Source of the DNA: Phototrophicus methaneseepsis
Lineage (GTDB): Bacteria; Chloroflexota; Anaerolineae; Aggregatilineales; Phototrophicaceae
NCBI RefSeq assembly: GCF_015500095.1
Contig: NZ_CP062983.1
Coordinates: 2,294,001-2,358,000 of the forward strand
Direction: 5' to 3'
DNA: 64,000 nucleotides
The position numbers and the translations under genes are program-made. Shown piece after piece: positions 62,476-64,000 of the stretch; the stretch's first letter is position 1; every line of letters starts with the position of its first letter. The notes below the pieces were generated by a model. The model had not been told where the DNA came from, searched no databases, and was given only the letters and a program-made list of their open reading frames with translations.

Positions 62476-63522
62476 ATGAAAAAACGTTTAACGCTAGAAG
62501 AAATCGGTAAGTTAGCTGGTGTATCACGGGCGACAGTATCACGCGTGATCAATAACCATCCTAATATCCGCCAGGAAGTCCGTGAACGAGTTGAACACAT
62601 CATCGCTGAGACGGGTTATCAACCCAATGCTGCGGCTCGTTCCCTGGCCTCTAACCGATCTGATATCATCGGGCTGTTTATCCCCTTTGTAGTGGATGCA
62701 CTTTTTAATAGCCCCTACTTCGCCCTGTTGATACAGGGCATTGCCCAGGCCTGTAACAGTTACAATCTGACGCTCTCCTTGTTCTTGCTTGAGAATGATC
62801 ACGATGAGCGGGCTTTGCAGCGCCTCGCTGGTAATACGCTGATTGACGCCATGATCGTCTATACTGATTCGACCCAACCGGATAATGTCTCGTATCGGCT
62901 GATTGAATCTCTCAAGCGGCGGCATGTTCCTTTTGTACAGGTTTGCACGCCGCTAACCGATATGACAGGTATCCCCTATGTGGATATTGACCATGAAGCA
63001 GGTGCCTATCAGGCGACGCGCCATCTCATACAGGAAGGCTACCAGCGCATCGGGCAGATTCGTACCAGCGGCAATATCACCAGCGCATTACGAGATGTTG
63101 GTTATCGACGTGCTATGAAAGAGGCGGGCTTATCTATTGATGAATCGCTGACGGTCTACGGTAACTATTCTGAGAAGAGCGGTTACCTGGCGATGCAGCA
63201 GTTCATCGCCATGAATGGCAGCATGCCGGATGCTGTCTTTTCCCATGCGGATACGATGGCTTTTGGTGCCCTGCGTGCCTTACGAGAACGCTCGCTTTCT
63301 GTGCCACAGGATTTAGCCATGGTTGGCTTTGATGATTTGCCCGGTTCTGCTGCCAGCGACCCACCCTTGAGCACTGTCCGTCAGCCCATTAAACAGCTTG
63401 GGCAAGCCGCTGTGGATTTACTCCAGGAAGTGATTGCTGCTGAAGACCTCGTTGTTCGTAAGACGGTTGTCCCTGTTGAGCTGGTTGTCAGGGCATCTTC
63501 TAAAGGGCTTCCTACCGCATGA
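62476..63522 (+). CDS. LacI family transcriptional regulator (second copy)
   Basis: 348 residues. Helix-turn-helix and hinge: LTLEEIGKLAGVSRATVSRVINNHP, then ETGYQPNAAARSLASNRS. Sugar-binding domain: DIIGLFIPFVVDALFNSPYF, IPYVDIDHEAGAYQATRHLI, GYQRIGQIRT and DLAMVGFDDLPGSAASDPPLSTV. It probably controls itself and the GH3 gene beginning 103 bases downstream. It is clearly different in sequence from the first LacI, so it senses another sugar. Confidence 0.94.
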   Translation: MKKRLTLEEIGKLAGVSRATVSRVINNHPNIRQEVRERVEHIIAETGYQPNAAARSLASNRSDIIGLFIPFVVDALFNSPYFALLIQGIAQACNSYNLTLSLFLLENDHDERALQRLAGNTLIDAMIVYTDSTQPDNVSYRLIESLKRRHVPFVQVCTPLTDMTGIPYVDIDHEAGAYQATRHLIQEGYQRIGQIRTSGNITSALRDVGYRRAMKEAGLSIDESLTVYGNYSEKSGYLAMQQFIAMNGSMPDAVFSHADTMAFGALRALRERSLSVPQDLAMVGFDDLPGSAASDPPLSTVRQPIKQLGQAAVDLLQEVIAAEDLVVRKTVVPVELVVRASSKGLPTA

Positions 63523-63590
63523 ACTGAGCCGGGTCATGATGTGATCTTAACGATATGCTTTTGATGGTACACGACGAATAGCACACGACT

Positions 63591-63606
63591 TGAGAAACGT
63601 TTATCA
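63591..63606. promoter_or_regulatory. LacI-type operator candidate before the GH3 gene
   Basis: TGAGAAACGTTTATCA: arms match as reverse complement except one position (G/A), around a central ACGT. It ends 19 bases before ATG 63626, where a repressor would block transcription or elongation. Confidence 0.45.
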
Positions 63607-63625
63607 ATAAAGGACCAATAAACAC

Positions 63626-64000
63626 ATGGAACAAAGTACAGCTTATAAAGATGCGACTCGGACGATAGAGGAGCGCATTGATAGCCTGCTGGCGCAGATG
63701 ACGCTGGACGAGAAAATCGGCCAGATGACGCAACCAGAGAAAAATAGCATCACCCCGGAAGACGTCACAAAATACTTCATCGGGTCTGTCCTGAGCGGTG
63801 GCGGTGGTAACCCAACGCCAAATAATGGTGAAAGCTGGGCCCAGATGGTGAAGGGCTTTCAAAAAGCGGCCCTTGAAACGCGCTTAGGCATTCCGCTGCT
63901 TTATGGTGTGGATGCCGTTCATGGGCATAACAATGTCGTCGGCGCGACGATCTTCCCGCACAATATTGGTATGGGTGCAACACGTGACGCGGATCTTGTC
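63626..64000 (+). CDS. GH3 beta-glucosidase, N-terminal part (3' truncated by window)
   Basis: The frame is open from ATG 63626 to the window end (125 codons), with AAAGGA at 63609-63614. The sequence is GH3: [69 protein letters not shown]. This form, with the [10 protein letters not shown] motif, is the ExoP/BglX-like beta-glucan exo-glucosidase branch, different from the 31364-33670 GH3. No signal peptide is visible at the N-terminus. The catalytic nucleophile lies beyond the window. Confidence 0.93.
   Translation, partial: MEQSTAYKDATRTIEERIDSLLAQMTLDEKIGQMTQPEKNSITPEDVTKYFIGSVLSGGGGNPTPNNGESWAQMVKGFQKAALETRLGIPLLYGVDAVHGHNNVVGATIFPHNIGMGATRDADLV

Overview
The window is a piece of bacterial chromosome, read here as Chloroflexota (probably Anaerolineae or a close class). 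That assignment is inference. It rests on the gene mix: a DnaB/DnaD/DnaC-type replication cluster, split transketolase, PdxS, a two-gene SdhA/SdhB, and several large secreted proteins that join SH3b, LysM, CAP, FAS1 or GerMN-like domains through Thr/Pro-rich linkers. No rRNA, tRNA, CRISPR array or intact mobile element was found. Both window edges cut genes: a dnaB 3' part on the left and a GH3 5' part on the right.

Layout. (1) 1-2.85 kb: DnaB helicase end, a DnaD-like protein and an unusual DnaC-like loader carrying two AAA+ modules in one chain. (2) 2.9-8.9 kb: mixed housekeeping and orphan genes: a GNAT, a ketol-acid reductoisomerase-like protein that has lost its catalytic residues, a HEAT-repeat protein, a queuosine-precursor transporter, a sugar nucleotidyltransferase and a small GAF-like protein behind a leader with three inverted repeats. 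(3) 9.0-18.8 kb, all on the minus strand: a chemosensory gene cluster transcribed CheW, MCP, secreted SH3b protein, hybrid CheA, then CheB, CheY-like regulator, RsbT-like protein, second CheW, and a pseudo-receiver/Roadblock fusion. It has CheB but no CheR, an MCP with almost no extracytoplasmic part, and a secreted protein embedded in the operon. It is closer to Pil-Chp or Frz-like control of surface motility than to flagellar chemotaxis, and is the best candidate here for an undescribed system.

(4) 19.0-20.4 kb: pdxS followed by a 69-nt three-way-junction inverted repeat and a possible eroded reading frame. (5) 20.4-38.3 kb: a catabolic locus: LacI regulator, a complete Dpp/Opp-type ABC importer (binding protein, two permeases, two ATPases), an unknown membrane protein, two GH78-type alpha-L-rhamnosidases, a GH3 beta-glucosidase, a carboxylesterase and the wreck of a second esterase. 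None of the hydrolases shows a signal peptide, so rhamnose-decorated oligosaccharides or glycosides are probably imported and then cut in the cytoplasm.

(6) 38.5-54.1 kb: secreted beta-propeller and FAS1 proteins, a flippase-like membrane protein, PH, ASCH and PRC-barrel proteins, a NarL-type two-component pair, PRPP synthetase paired with a secreted LysM/GerMN protein, split transketolase, a CDF metal exporter and a small membrane exporter. (7) 54.3-61.2 kb: sdhAB, htpG, a small unknown gene and a secreted CAP/LysM protein. (8) 61.5-64.0 kb: plsY, a second LacI regulator with a perfect palindromic operator, and the start of a second GH3 gene that this regulator probably controls.
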